Assembly: GCA_018712275.1 (NCBI GenBank)
Contig: DVHI01000074.1
Location: forward strand, 1-64,000
Origin: Candidatus Coprenecus avistercoris
Lineage (GTDB): Bacteria > Bacteroidota > Bacteroidia > Bacteroidales > UBA932
Direction: 5' to 3'
DNA length: 64,000 bases
The notes under the pieces were generated by a model. It made no database searches. It had not been told where the DNA came from and was given only the letters and a program-made list of their open reading frames with translations. Numbering within the stretch: position 1 is the stretch's first letter; each line of letters begins with the position of its first letter. Shown here one piece after another: positions 26,485 to 35,819 of the stretch. The translations under genes and the position numbers were made by a program.

Positions 26485-27779
26485 TGTTCCCGCTGTTCTA
26501 TATCATAGTATCCCTGCTGGTTGTGCTGCCGGATGTGTATATCCGGTGGGTGTGTCTGCGGGGGATGGACTTAGGCTGGTGGAACCTGCTGTTCTGGGCT
26601 CCGCTGGCTTTTTTCGTGTTCCTGCTGGTGATGTATTTTGCCGGCGGGCCGCAGCCCTTTGTGTTCAAGGGGATGGTGTCCGCGATACTGTGCTTCACGG
26701 TGCCGAAGCTGCTCTTCTGCATCGTCTCGATAATCGGAAGGGCGGCGGGCTATATCGCCTGGGACTCAGGCGGGTCGGAAGTGCTGCGCGGGGCTCTGAC
26801 GGGCGGCTTCGATGTGGCGGGGATCGTGCTCGCGGGCTGTTTCTTAGTGTCGGCGGTCTACGGCCTGACCTACGGGCCGAAACGCTTGGAGGTGCGGGAG
26901 GAGACCCTGACCTTCGAGGACCTTCCGGCTTCCTTCGACGGATACCGGATAGTGCATCTGTCGGACCTGCATGCCCGTTCGTACGCTGCGCCTGGGCTGA
27001 TCGAGAAGCTGGCCGCTACGGTCAATGATCTGGATGCGGACCTGATAGCATTTACCGGGGACTTAGTCAATTCCTCCCCGGAGGAGCTGGATCCGCGGAT
27101 GACCGCGGCCCTGTCCTCCCTGCGGGCCCGGGACGGGGTGTTCTCCGTGGTGGGCAATCACGACTACTGCGAGTACCATGACTATGCCGCGGCCGACGGA
27201 GCGGCCCGCGCCTTCGCCGAGGTGGTCCGCCGGGAGCGGGCGATGGGGTGGAGGGTGCTGCTGGACTCTTCGGTGGTGATTATCCGGCCGGCTGTTCCGG
27301 ACAATGGTGAGCCGGAGCGCAGGCAGGACAGCATCTATGTGATAGGGGTGGAGCACTGCGGCAAGCCGCCTTTCGGCAGCAGGGGAGACCTGCAGAGGGC
27401 CCTTTACGGAGTGCCGCCGGTGTTTTTCTCGGCGGATTCCGCTGCTGTCGGTCTTGCCGGTTCTGATACCGTGCGTTCTTCCTCGCCCTTTAAGATTCTC
27501 CTGAGCCATGACCCGAGCCATTGGCGCCTGGAAGTCCTGCGGAACTCCGATATTCAGCTGACCCTCTCCGGCCATACCCACGCCATGCAGTTCCGCATCG
27601 GGCGTTTCTCCCCCTCCCGCTGGATGTACCGCGAGTGGTACGGAGTGTACCGGGAGCCGGCGGCGGACTCTACAGGTGCCCGCGTCCTCAACGTGTCCGC
27701 AGGCATCGGCGGTTCCTTCCCATTCCGCATCGGGGCCTGGCCGGAGGTCGTCGTCATTACCCTCCGCCGTCCCGGATAA
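26484..27779 (+). CDS. Metallophosphoesterase with N-terminal membrane domain
   Basis: Start at MFPLFYI (TGATG overlap with lspA); 'IVHLSDLHARS', 'FTGDLVNSSPEE', 'VVGNHDYCEY', 'LSGHTHAMQ'. Confidence 0.9.
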   Translation: MFPLFYIIVSLLVVLPDVYIRWVCLRGMDLGWWNLLFWAPLAFFVFLLVMYFAGGPQPFVFKGMVSAILCFTVPKLLFCIVSIIGRAAGYIAWDSGGSEVLRGALTGGFDVAGIVLAGCFLVSAVYGLTYGPKRLEVREETLTFEDLPASFDGYRIVHLSDLHARSYAAPGLIEKLAATVNDLDADLIAFTGDLVNSSPEELDPRMTAALSSLRARDGVFSVVGNHDYCEYHDYAAADGAARAFAEVVRRERAMGWRVLLDSSVVIIRPAVPDNGEPERRQDSIYVIGVEHCGKPPFGSRGDLQRALYGVPPVFFSADSAAVGLAGSDTVRSSSPFKILLSHDPSHWRLEVLRNSDIQLTLSGHTHAMQFRIGRFSPSRWMYREWYGVYREPAADSTGARVLNVSAGIGGSFPFRIGAWPEVVVITLRRPG

Positions 27780-27816
27780 AACCATTTATTACATTGACCT
27801 GATATTTTCCTTTATT

Positions 27817-28332
27817 ATGACCAACAGACAGATATCATTGGACAATATTGACAGGGTGGAGAACCTTGCATTTGCCCCCCTTGAAAAGAAGTACCTAAAA
27901 GCGCATACGGCCGCTACGGCATTGGCCTGGCTCGGGCTGATGCTGCTGCCGCTTTTTATTCTCTTAGCCGATGAGCTGGACGGGCGGAACCTGATCGTGA
28001 TATGCGCGGAGGCGGTGCTGCTTGCAGCGGGGCTCGTCAATCTGGCGATTCTGCCCAAGGCATACGCCTACAAGGGCTATGCGGTCAGGGAGCACGATAT
28101 CACCTACCGCTCCGGGATAGTCTTTCCGAAGACAGTTACGATTCCTTTCTGCAAGGTGCAGCAGGTGAGCGTCCGGCAGAATCCCGTTTCACGGATGTTC
28201 GGACTCTATGCGGTGGATGTCGTGAGCGGGGCGCAGACGCTGGCGGAGACCGTCATACCCGGACTTACGCAGGAGAAGGCGGAGGAGATAAAGTCACTGT
28301 TGATAGAGAGGACGCGGAATGAGAACAGGTGA
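27817..28332 (+). CDS. Bacterial PH domain-containing membrane protein (YdbS-like)
   Basis: 'YAVREHDITYRSGIVFPKTVTIPFCKVQQVSVRQNPVSRMFGLYAVDVVSGAQ' bPH2 pattern. Confidence 0.82.
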   Translation: MTNRQISLDNIDRVENLAFAPLEKKYLKAHTAATALAWLGLMLLPLFILLADELDGRNLIVICAEAVLLAAGLVNLAILPKAYAYKGYAVREHDITYRSGIVFPKTVTIPFCKVQQVSVRQNPVSRMFGLYAVDVVSGAQTLAETVIPGLTQEKAEEIKSLLIERTRNENR

Positions 28333-29857
28333 TTTTTCCGAGCCGAGGCGGATGAGCGGGAGTGCTTACTGGGTGTTGATGGCCAAGGGGCTGCGGGAGT
28401 ATGCGAGCCTTTTCGTGATCCTTATCGTCCTGAAATTTATCGATGCCGATGACCAGCATACCTTCATGGAGAAGATGCGGGTGGTGTCGCTGCTGAGTGT
28501 CGGGTATCTGGCCCTGGCGGCTCTGACGGCTTTCATCAGCTGGTATTTCAAGAAATACTATATCGAGGGCGGCAAGCTGATTTTCATTCACGGGCTGCTG
28601 AGCAAGGAGACGACCAGCATACCTCTGAGCAAGGTCCAGTCGATGCGGACCAAGCAAGGGTTCATCTACCGGGTCATGGAGATGCGGGGCGTACTCTTCG
28701 ATACGCTGGCGTCCAAGTCGGCGGAGATAGAGCTTATCCTGGATGACCGGGACTGGAAGGCGCTGATGGAGAGGGTGGAGGTGGAGGAGGCTGTTTCTGG
28801 CTCTTCTGAATTGTCAGACTCTTCTGAATTGTCCGTAGCTTCCGGCACCTCCCGCTTTTCCGAAGCGGCAGAGGAGCGGATCTCCGGGAGTTCGCTCAGT
28901 TTCAGCAATTCCAATTTGATAAAAGGGGCGTTCTGCCAGAACCACCTTCAGGGCATGGCCGTGCTCTTTGCCGCCTTAGCCGCTGTGTATAATACAGTCT
29001 CCACTGTCGACGACCATGCGGTGGACCATATCATAGACTATGTGGACACACATGCCGGGACTCTGTCGCTCCAGCCTTCGGGTTATGTGGTCGTCGCTGT
29101 GGCTCTGTACTTCTTCGTGATGCTGCTGTGGATAGGCAAGGTCTTTCTGCGTTATGCCAACATGGAAGTGCGTATCGCCCGCGGCCAGCTGACCTTCGAG
29201 AGCGGACTTATAGCCCGCAACAGCAGCCGCTTCTCCTACGATAAGATCTGTACGGTATATGTCAAGCGCAATTTCCTGGAGCAATGGCTGCACGGCAGTA
29301 CCGTCATGCTGCGGCAGGCACTGAATGCCACCGATGAGAAAAAGGGTGCGGATGTGAGGGTCTACGGCTCGGAATCGGCTGCGGATTTCCTCAGCTGGTG
29401 GCTCGGAAGCAGCTACGGCTCTTCTCCGGAGATCGTTTCGGCCCGCTCGGGGTACGGCCTGATGTGGCACGTCATGCGTCTGGATATTCTGATATCGCTG
29501 GCCGCCGCGGTCACACTGGCTTGCTTCGGCCTGTATGTGTGGCTCGCTGTGCCGGCGGCCTGGCTGCTGATATCTCTAGCCAAAGGACTCATGGCCGTCC
29601 GCCGGGGCCGTATCACGCTGAAGGAGGACTACATCGAGATCCACAACGGCAGGTTCGCGGACATCCGTAACTACGTCAAATACAGCAATGTCGAGGTGGT
29701 CCGCCTTCGGAGCACTCCCTTCACCCCGTATTCCTGCCGGGTGAGCCTCACCCTCTCCACCAACGGCACTTCCTTCACGCTCCGGAGCCTGCGGGTCGAG
29801 GAGGCCCGGGAGATCTACGAGCTGCTGCTGTGCAACTGCGCGGGCCGGCCCTCGTAG
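28319..29857 (+). CDS. Bacterial PH domain-containing membrane protein (YdbT-like)
   Basis: 512 aa; repeated bPH2 segments 'GLLSKETTSIPLSKVQSMRTKQGFIYRVMEMRGVLFDT' and 'FESGLIARNSSRFSYDKICTVYVKRNFLEQWL'. Confidence 0.82.
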   Translation: MRTGDFSEPRRMSGSAYWVLMAKGLREYASLFVILIVLKFIDADDQHTFMEKMRVVSLLSVGYLALAALTAFISWYFKKYYIEGGKLIFIHGLLSKETTSIPLSKVQSMRTKQGFIYRVMEMRGVLFDTLASKSAEIELILDDRDWKALMERVEVEEAVSGSSELSDSSELSVASGTSRFSEAAEERISGSSLSFSNSNLIKGAFCQNHLQGMAVLFAALAAVYNTVSTVDDHAVDHIIDYVDTHAGTLSLQPSGYVVVAVALYFFVMLLWIGKVFLRYANMEVRIARGQLTFESGLIARNSSRFSYDKICTVYVKRNFLEQWLHGSTVMLRQALNATDEKKGADVRVYGSESAADFLSWWLGSSYGSSPEIVSARSGYGLMWHVMRLDILISLAAAVTLACFGLYVWLAVPAAWLLISLAKGLMAVRRGRITLKEDYIEIHNGRFADIRNYVKYSNVEVVRLRSTPFTPYSCRVSLTLSTNGTSFTLRSLRVEEAREIYELLLCNCAGRPS

Positions 29858-30110
29858 TCTGCTCCTCCATAGCCCGTTTCCTAATACTCCGTTCGTTCCG
29901 GTCCCATTCTCCCTGCCCCGTCCGGAAGGTGCCGACCAACCGACACCTCTGGAGAGATTGCGCCTAAAAGACAAGACCTGAATGCTGGCTGTGAATAACA
30001 TTTTACATAGCGAAAAATCGTGTAAATATCTGATTGTTACGATGGTGTGATGGAGCGTCCGCCATCCTGCCTGTGAATTTATTTATTGCCCCAGGTGAGC
30101 CGTTCAGTAT

Positions 30111-30118
30111 TATGTTTG
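30111..30118 (+). promoter_or_regulatory. -7 promoter box upstream of TonB-dependent receptor-like gene
   Basis: TATGTTTG with TTG 22 nt upstream; implies translation start at 30148 or later. Confidence 0.45.
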
Positions 30119-30147
30119 CGGAAAATTTTCACAAACACGACACGAAC

Positions 30148-32562
30148 ATGAATATGAACATGCCATCACGCTTAACCGCCATCCTCCTATTGACCGCCGT
30201 ATCCGCGCTCTGCGCCTCGGCCTCCTCCCGCGACCTCAAGGGAAAAGTGACCGACCCGTCCGGGACTCCAGTTGAGTCGGCACTCGTCGTCCTGATGTCC
30301 GGGACAGACAGCACCGTCTTGGATTTTACATACGCCGACACCTCCGGATTCTTCTCGCTTGACGGCATTTCAGGCGGGGCATTTGTGGAAGTATCCTTCA
30401 TAGGATTTGAAAAGGTCCTGAGACCGGTGACTGAAGATTTCCTGACCATAGTCCTGGAGCCGTCCGTGGAGCGGCTGGACGAGGTGACGGTTACTGCCAG
30501 CAGGGGGCTCGTGGACAGGCGTCCGGGCAGGTTGGTCTACTCGCCTCCGGCAGAGGTGGCCGCTGCGGTAAACGCATATACCATCCTGGGATACACGCCG
30601 CTTGTGACCGTCTACCGTGAAAACGTCTCGGTGGTGGGCGGGAAGAGCGCAGAGATATGGATAGACGGCCGCAAGCCCGTAATGGGACAGGAAGCAGCAA
30701 TGGACATCCTGCGCAACACCTCTGCTGACAAAATCGAGAAAATCGAAGTCGTCACATCTCCCGGAGCATCCTACAGGGCCGCCGTCGGCAAGGCCGTAAT
30801 CAACATCGTGTTCAAAAAGGAACCGGGCCGGGGATTTGACGGAAGCGCCAGCGTCGAGGGCATATACCAGTTCAAGAAAGTCTCTCCCCGGGCGTCCCTG
30901 AACCTGGGCTATGCCGGGGAGAAACTGATCGTCTCAGGCAACATCGGGTTCCGCAACACCAACACCCTCCTGGAGCAGGACGACGCCTACCACTACCACG
31001 ACTCCGATGAGGACATCAGCTACATATCCAACACCCGCCGCAACAACTGGCTGCTCAACGGCAATCTGAACCTGAGCTATGATTTCAATTCCAAGAACCG
31101 TTTGGGAGCATCGCTCGCCCTCGGAGGAGCATGGCAGGACAGCGACGGCAGCACCTATACTGACTATGCAAGGCACGGCGCTTTGGAGAGACGTACACTG
31201 GTCTCGTCTGTCTCCGACAATCCCGAGGTGAAACCCTCGGTCGGAGCCGCACTGTACTACAACCTCAAGACTGACGACATGGGCAGCAACCTGGACTTCA
31301 GCGTCAACTACTCCTCCTACAGCAGCAACGTCCTCAACGGCACGGACATCTCCGGAACATCCTCATCAGGCGCGGATTCTCTCTTCCAGAGCTACAGGCA
31401 GCACACCGTGCATGACTTCCAAGCCTTGGAGGCAAAAGCCGTCTATGAGCATAACTTCGAGGACGGCAGCATACTGAAAGCCGGTCTGGAAAATTCCACA
31501 GCCTTCCTCTCCAACGACTTTCTCAGGACAGACCTGGACCTGCTGACAGGTGACTATATTCGCAACGACCGGTACTCCAATGTTTTCCGTTACGATGAGA
31601 ACATCAGCAGCGCATACATATCCTACGACAGGCAGTGGAACGATGCCATCTGGTCTGTCGTAGGGGTAAGAGGCGAATACACCGATATCAAGGGAGACCT
31701 CAGGACCACCGGGGAGACCTTCCGCCAGAGCTACCTCAACGTCTTCCCCTCCGCAAGCCTCATGTTCGACCTCGCGGAAGGCATGCACAGCATCTCCGTG
31801 GACTACGCCATGGGCATCGAAAGACCGTTCTACTCCGACCTCAACCCCTTCGAGACATGGACGACCGAGAACACATTCACCTCCGGCAACATCCGCCTGG
31901 GCCCTTCCCTGTCCCACGAGGTGACCCTGACCTACGCCCTGATGTTCGACTACATGGTGGGAGTCAGCTATTACCGGCTCTCGGACGCCATGTTCGACTA
32001 TGACGAGTATGTCGGAGGAAACATTATGAAAACTTCAGTCGGCAACTTCGGCACAAACGACATTGTCATGTTCTTTCTGAACCTGAACCAGAGCATGTTC
32101 AACGGAATATGGCAGATTACCGTAGATGCCGGGGCCGACTACGAGAGTGTCCGGGCCAATATCGCCGGTGACGATATGTCCTACACAGTCTGGAGCTGGT
32201 CTGCAGGAATAAAGAACCTCATCAACCTGTCAAGAAATCACGGCATCAACATGTCCCTGAACTACAGCTACGCTTCCCCCACGAGATCCCTGACATGGGA
32301 AATCCCGGACAGGCACCAGCTGGGTCTGTCCTTCTCCAAGCAGTTCGGTTTCGGAGGAACGATAAGCATAGACGCCGTGGACATACTCGGAAGCTTCGGC
32401 CCCAGGTTCTTCTCCACGGACAGCTACTCATACAGGCGCAACCTCCGTACCTATCCCGGAATCTTCATACTCGCTTACAGGCAGACCTTCGGGGACAAAT
32501 TTGTCAGGAAGGCGTCGAACCGCTCCGCCGGAGGACTTCAGGGCAGGATAAAAGGCGAATGA
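30148..32562 (+). CDS. Outer membrane beta-barrel/TonB-dependent receptor-like protein with carboxypeptidase-regulatory-like N-terminal domain
   Basis: Signal peptide, 'LKGKVTDPSGTPVESALVVLMSGTDSTVLDFTYADTSGFFSLDGI', plug-like region and C-terminal beta-barrel. Confidence 0.83.
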   Translation: MNMNMPSRLTAILLLTAVSALCASASSRDLKGKVTDPSGTPVESALVVLMSGTDSTVLDFTYADTSGFFSLDGISGGAFVEVSFIGFEKVLRPVTEDFLTIVLEPSVERLDEVTVTASRGLVDRRPGRLVYSPPAEVAAAVNAYTILGYTPLVTVYRENVSVVGGKSAEIWIDGRKPVMGQEAAMDILRNTSADKIEKIEVVTSPGASYRAAVGKAVINIVFKKEPGRGFDGSASVEGIYQFKKVSPRASLNLGYAGEKLIVSGNIGFRNTNTLLEQDDAYHYHDSDEDISYISNTRRNNWLLNGNLNLSYDFNSKNRLGASLALGGAWQDSDGSTYTDYARHGALERRTLVSSVSDNPEVKPSVGAALYYNLKTDDMGSNLDFSVNYSSYSSNVLNGTDISGTSSSGADSLFQSYRQHTVHDFQALEAKAVYEHNFEDGSILKAGLENSTAFLSNDFLRTDLDLLTGDYIRNDRYSNVFRYDENISSAYISYDRQWNDAIWSVVGVRGEYTDIKGDLRTTGETFRQSYLNVFPSASLMFDLAEGMHSISVDYAMGIERPFYSDLNPFETWTTENTFTSGNIRLGPSLSHEVTLTYALMFDYMVGVSYYRLSDAMFDYDEYVGGNIMKTSVGNFGTNDIVMFFLNLNQSMFNGIWQITVDAGADYESVRANIAGDDMSYTVWSWSAGIKNLINLSRNHGINMSLNYSYASPTRSLTWEIPDRHQLGLSFSKQFGFGGTISIDAVDILGSFGPRFFSTDSYSYRRNLRTYPGIFILAYRQTFGDKFVRKASNRSAGGLQGRIKGE

Positions 32563-32578
32563 TGACGGGATTTCATGC

Positions 32579-32586
32579 TATCTTTG
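32579..32586 (+). promoter_or_regulatory. -7 promoter box, 4 nt upstream of start codon, inside an inverted repeat
   Basis: TTTCATGCT(32571-32579)/AGCATGAAA(32588-32596) flanks TATCTTTG. Confidence 0.55.
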
Positions 32587-32590
32587 CAGC

Positions 32591-34342
32591 ATGAAAATTC
32601 TATATCTGATAGTACTGCTCTGCTCACTGTGCTCGTGCTCAGGCAGGCATGTGAGCCGGTATCCTGAGCTAGCCGCCGCGGACTCCCTGATGATGACGGA
32701 TCCGCAGGGTGCCCTTGACATTCTGAGCGGTATCGACAGTGCGGAGGTCGGGAGAATGGACAGAGAGGAGCGTGCATTCCATACCCTGCTCATGACAGAG
32801 GCGGAGTATAAGAACTACTTGCCTGTTGCAGAGGACACCGCGATGACGGAAGCTGTTAGTTATTACCGCCGCCGCGGACCGGAAGAGCTGATGGCCCGTG
32901 CGCTGGTCATGCAGGGTGCGGTGCTCTCGGAGCGGGGCGACGCGGAGGGTGCGATGCTCGCCTATAAGGAGGCGGAGCCCTTGGTCGAGCGCATGGGCGA
33001 CATGGAGCAGCTCGGTCTGCTCCACACTCGTATCGCAGAGCTTTACCAAATCAGTCTTGTAAACAGTGAAAGTGCCATCGACAGATATAGGAAAGCACTT
33101 GATTGCTTTGAGAAGGCAGAACTTCCCGAGCGCATAGTCTTTGCTAATATTGCCCTCGCTAGAATGTTGATGATTGACTCCATGGACAAGGCCATACCTC
33201 ATTTAGAAATGGCTTTGCACATGTCGGAACAGTACGGTATGCGAATCCCTGGCCTCAATGCTATGGATCTTATTTATTATATGTACGAGCCTGAATATAA
33301 TGCGCGGGAAATTATAAACTTGACAAGAAAAGTATTTTCACTATATGGCAACGTGCCTCAGAATACTGTCGAAAAGACTATATACAATGCTATGTGGTAT
33401 AAAGCAGCTAGAGCATATATAAATTTGAGGAAGTCTGATTCTGCCATGATTTTAATTGAATCTATCCAGCCCAATGATAAGATAGACAGTATTCACTTGT
33501 ACACCCTTTACAAAGACATAGCGGCATTGGAAAACGACAGCGAGAAAATGCTGAGATATCAGGAGAATGCACACAGAATAGAGTTGTCAATCCTGGAGGA
33601 AGGCTACGAATCCCAGCTCCGGGACTCGGAACTGCGGTATGACCACTCCCGGCTCGAGGCGGAGCTGTACAGACGGGAGAGGAGTATCCTGCTGCTTACC
33701 GTCATTTTCCTTCTGTCAGCCGCGGCGGTGGCAGCTGTCATCTTCCTCCTCAGGACAATGCTCCGGCGGCAGAGGGCCGAGGCCCGCAGGTTCAAGGCCC
33801 TGGCGGATATCCGCGGGAAGGAGCTGGACCGTCAGACAGCGGAGAGCAACAGCCTTCGGGAGGAGAAAATCCATGAGGAGGAGGCAAGAAAATCCATGGA
33901 GCAGATGTTCCGCCGCTATGCTGCGGCCAACAGCGGCCTGATGCGGTTCTACAACCTGACCTACAGTACCATGCGCAAGATCATCGACATCTACGACATC
34001 CATCAGAGCAATCCCGCTCACCTTCTTGACAGATCCGTGGACGTCGCCCGCGACTTCATCCGCGGCATCAACACCTACGGTGACGCGAGCACCTTGATAG
34101 ACGCCGTGTACCCGGGGTTCCTCAGCGGACTGTTCTCGGAATATCCCGGCCTGTCGAAGGACGAGCGGTACCTTATAGTCCTCACCTGCCTGGGCTATCC
34201 CGCCAGCACACTGTGCACCATCCTCGACATCAGCGAGACCAACCTCAGCACCCGCAAGACCAGACTCGCCCGTAAAATGGGCCTTGACGGCAGCCTCGCA
34301 AAGTACCTCAGCAGCCGCTTGGCCGCCTGGGGAAAGCGCTAA
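32591..34342 (+). CDS. TPR lipoprotein with TM, coiled coil and C-terminal HTH-like domain (membrane-anchored regulator family)
   Basis: Lipobox LLCSLCSCSG; TPR-like repeats; TM 'ILLLTVIFLLSAAAVAAVIFLL'; HTH 'PASTLCTILDISETNLSTRKTRLARKMG'. Confidence 0.8.
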   Translation: MKILYLIVLLCSLCSCSGRHVSRYPELAAADSLMMTDPQGALDILSGIDSAEVGRMDREERAFHTLLMTEAEYKNYLPVAEDTAMTEAVSYYRRRGPEELMARALVMQGAVLSERGDAEGAMLAYKEAEPLVERMGDMEQLGLLHTRIAELYQISLVNSESAIDRYRKALDCFEKAELPERIVFANIALARMLMIDSMDKAIPHLEMALHMSEQYGMRIPGLNAMDLIYYMYEPEYNAREIINLTRKVFSLYGNVPQNTVEKTIYNAMWYKAARAYINLRKSDSAMILIESIQPNDKIDSIHLYTLYKDIAALENDSEKMLRYQENAHRIELSILEEGYESQLRDSELRYDHSRLEAELYRRERSILLLTVIFLLSAAAVAAVIFLLRTMLRRQRAEARRFKALADIRGKELDRQTAESNSLREEKIHEEEARKSMEQMFRRYAAANSGLMRFYNLTYSTMRKIIDIYDIHQSNPAHLLDRSVDVARDFIRGINTYGDASTLIDAVYPGFLSGLFSEYPGLSKDERYLIVLTCLGYPASTLCTILDISETNLSTRKTRLARKMGLDGSLAKYLSSRLAAWGKR

Positions 34343-34521
34343 TTGCCTCCGCACCAACGGTGATGTGACCTTTAAAATGTGGAAGCATGTAGGGTGTATG
34401 TGCTTGTATAAAAGCAGTTTGATACTTGAAAGCCGCGCTGTGGCCCGTGATTTTATTTTTATCTTGCCGGAACTTTCCCATATTATATTTGCGGCCTGAA
34501 CCATATAACCGAATCAGAATC

Positions 34522-35304
34522 ATGAGCAAGCTTTCATCACTGTACGCGGCCATCACAATATGCATGTTTGCCGCAGTGTGTAATCCCGCCGTCCTTACAG
34601 CGCAGAACACTGTCAGACTCTACGGCGGCATCGGTTACTGGGGACTCTATTCCGAGTACTCCGGTCCGGCAGCCGGCGGCGGAGTGAACTTCGGGCAGAA
34701 ATACCGAGCCACAGCTGTCTACGGATTCAGTTATCAGAGAGACCTTGTGCGCAGACTGTCCCTGGAGCTGGACATACAGAACTCCTACCGCAACACGTTT
34801 CCGGACATCGCGGATGCTCCGGCCGTCACCACGACGGACAGCCCTGGAGGCTATGAGAGTCTTGCCGATATGCCGTCTGTGCGCGACTATATCGACCGGT
34901 GGATAGCGGCGGGGAATGACCCCAACAATCTCACGTGGCTGCGTCACAACTCCTTGGCCGTCTCGGTCCGTCCAGTCTTCCATATGATCGACACCGAGCA
35001 TCACCGCTTCTCCGCCTATGCCGGCATCGGATGGTACTTTGCCGACGGCCTCTGCTTTGAGACGGCGGCCCTGTTCCCGGAGATTGAGCCCGAAAACTAC
35101 ACCGCCTCCACCTGGCAGTACCATGTCTCCGGCCTGACGGGCAACGCGGGCCTGCGCTATGAGTACACCTTCCTCGAACACTACATGGTCGGCCTGGACG
35201 CAGGAGTGACATTCAACGACAGCGGTGCCCCTTGGCAGGATGACCGCACCATGCTCACTGCTACGGATGCCCGTGCGCTGGTGTACGTGGGTTTCAGATT
35301 CTAA
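34522..35304 (+). CDS. Outer membrane beta-barrel protein, unknown function
   Basis: Signal peptide, 'VRLYGGIGYWGLYSEYSGPAAGGGVNFG', ends in aromatic 'YVGFRF'. Confidence 0.72.
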   Translation: MSKLSSLYAAITICMFAAVCNPAVLTAQNTVRLYGGIGYWGLYSEYSGPAAGGGVNFGQKYRATAVYGFSYQRDLVRRLSLELDIQNSYRNTFPDIADAPAVTTTDSPGGYESLADMPSVRDYIDRWIAAGNDPNNLTWLRHNSLAVSVRPVFHMIDTEHHRFSAYAGIGWYFADGLCFETAALFPEIEPENYTASTWQYHVSGLTGNAGLRYEYTFLEHYMVGLDAGVTFNDSGAPWQDDRTMLTATDARALVYVGFRF

Positions 35305-35566
35305 ATTTACCTCGAATGGAGAAAAGCATCCTCGCAGCGGCAACGGTAAGTGCTGCAGCACCTGCTTTTTGTAAAAGGCCGATAAATAAGAACTTACAAA
35401 AGCAACGAGAGCTTTTCGTGCATCCCGAAGTGTCCGAAAAGAACACGTTGAAAATAGAACGTATTGATAGTAAGGTGATTGTGATTTTATGCCGTGTATC
35501 TGCTTACCGTTGTCTGAGATCGATAAACAAGAGCGGCTTGCGGCATGTTCGGAGCGAAGCGACAAA

Positions 35567-35623
35567 GCCTCCCCAGAGGGGAGGTTTGGAGGGGGTAGAA
35601 AAGAGAAAATGCGCAGCATTTTC
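35567..35623. repeat. Consecutive short palindromes (REP-like)
   Basis: CCTCCCCAGAGGGGAGG and AAAATGCGCAGCATTTT. Confidence 0.55.
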
Positions 35624-35690
35624 ATCCCTCCGCCTCCGCAAAAATAGCCCACAGCGCTGCTGCGGGCTATTTTTGCGGAGGCGGAGGGAT
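35624..35690. repeat. 27-bp perfect inverted repeat including tRNA-Ser 3' end
   Basis: ATCCCTCCGCCTCCGCAAAAATAGCCC (35624-35650) and its reverse complement (35664-35690), 13-nt spacer. Confidence 0.85.
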
Positions 35691-35760
35691 TCGAACCCCC
35701 GGAACGTTGCCGTTCAACAGTTTTCAAGACTGCCGCCATCGACCACTCGGCCACACCTCC
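35676..35760 (-). tRNA. tRNA-Ser (anticodon TGA)
   Basis: Acceptor GGAGGTG/CGCCTCC; anticodon loop CTTGAAA; T-arm GGGGGTTCGAATCCCTC; no encoded CCA. Confidence 0.93.
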
Positions 35761-35819
35761 ATGTCCCTTCATTTCTGAATCGGGCGGCAAAGATAGGAAT
35801 TATTTCCAAACGAGCAAAA

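Noticed and set aside
34537-35790. 417-aa minus-strand ORF starting MPPDSEMKGHGGVAEWSMAAVLKTVERQRSGG
   Set aside because: Translation through tRNA-Ser and antisense to the beta-barrel gene; a well-known spurious tRNA-derived ORF pattern.
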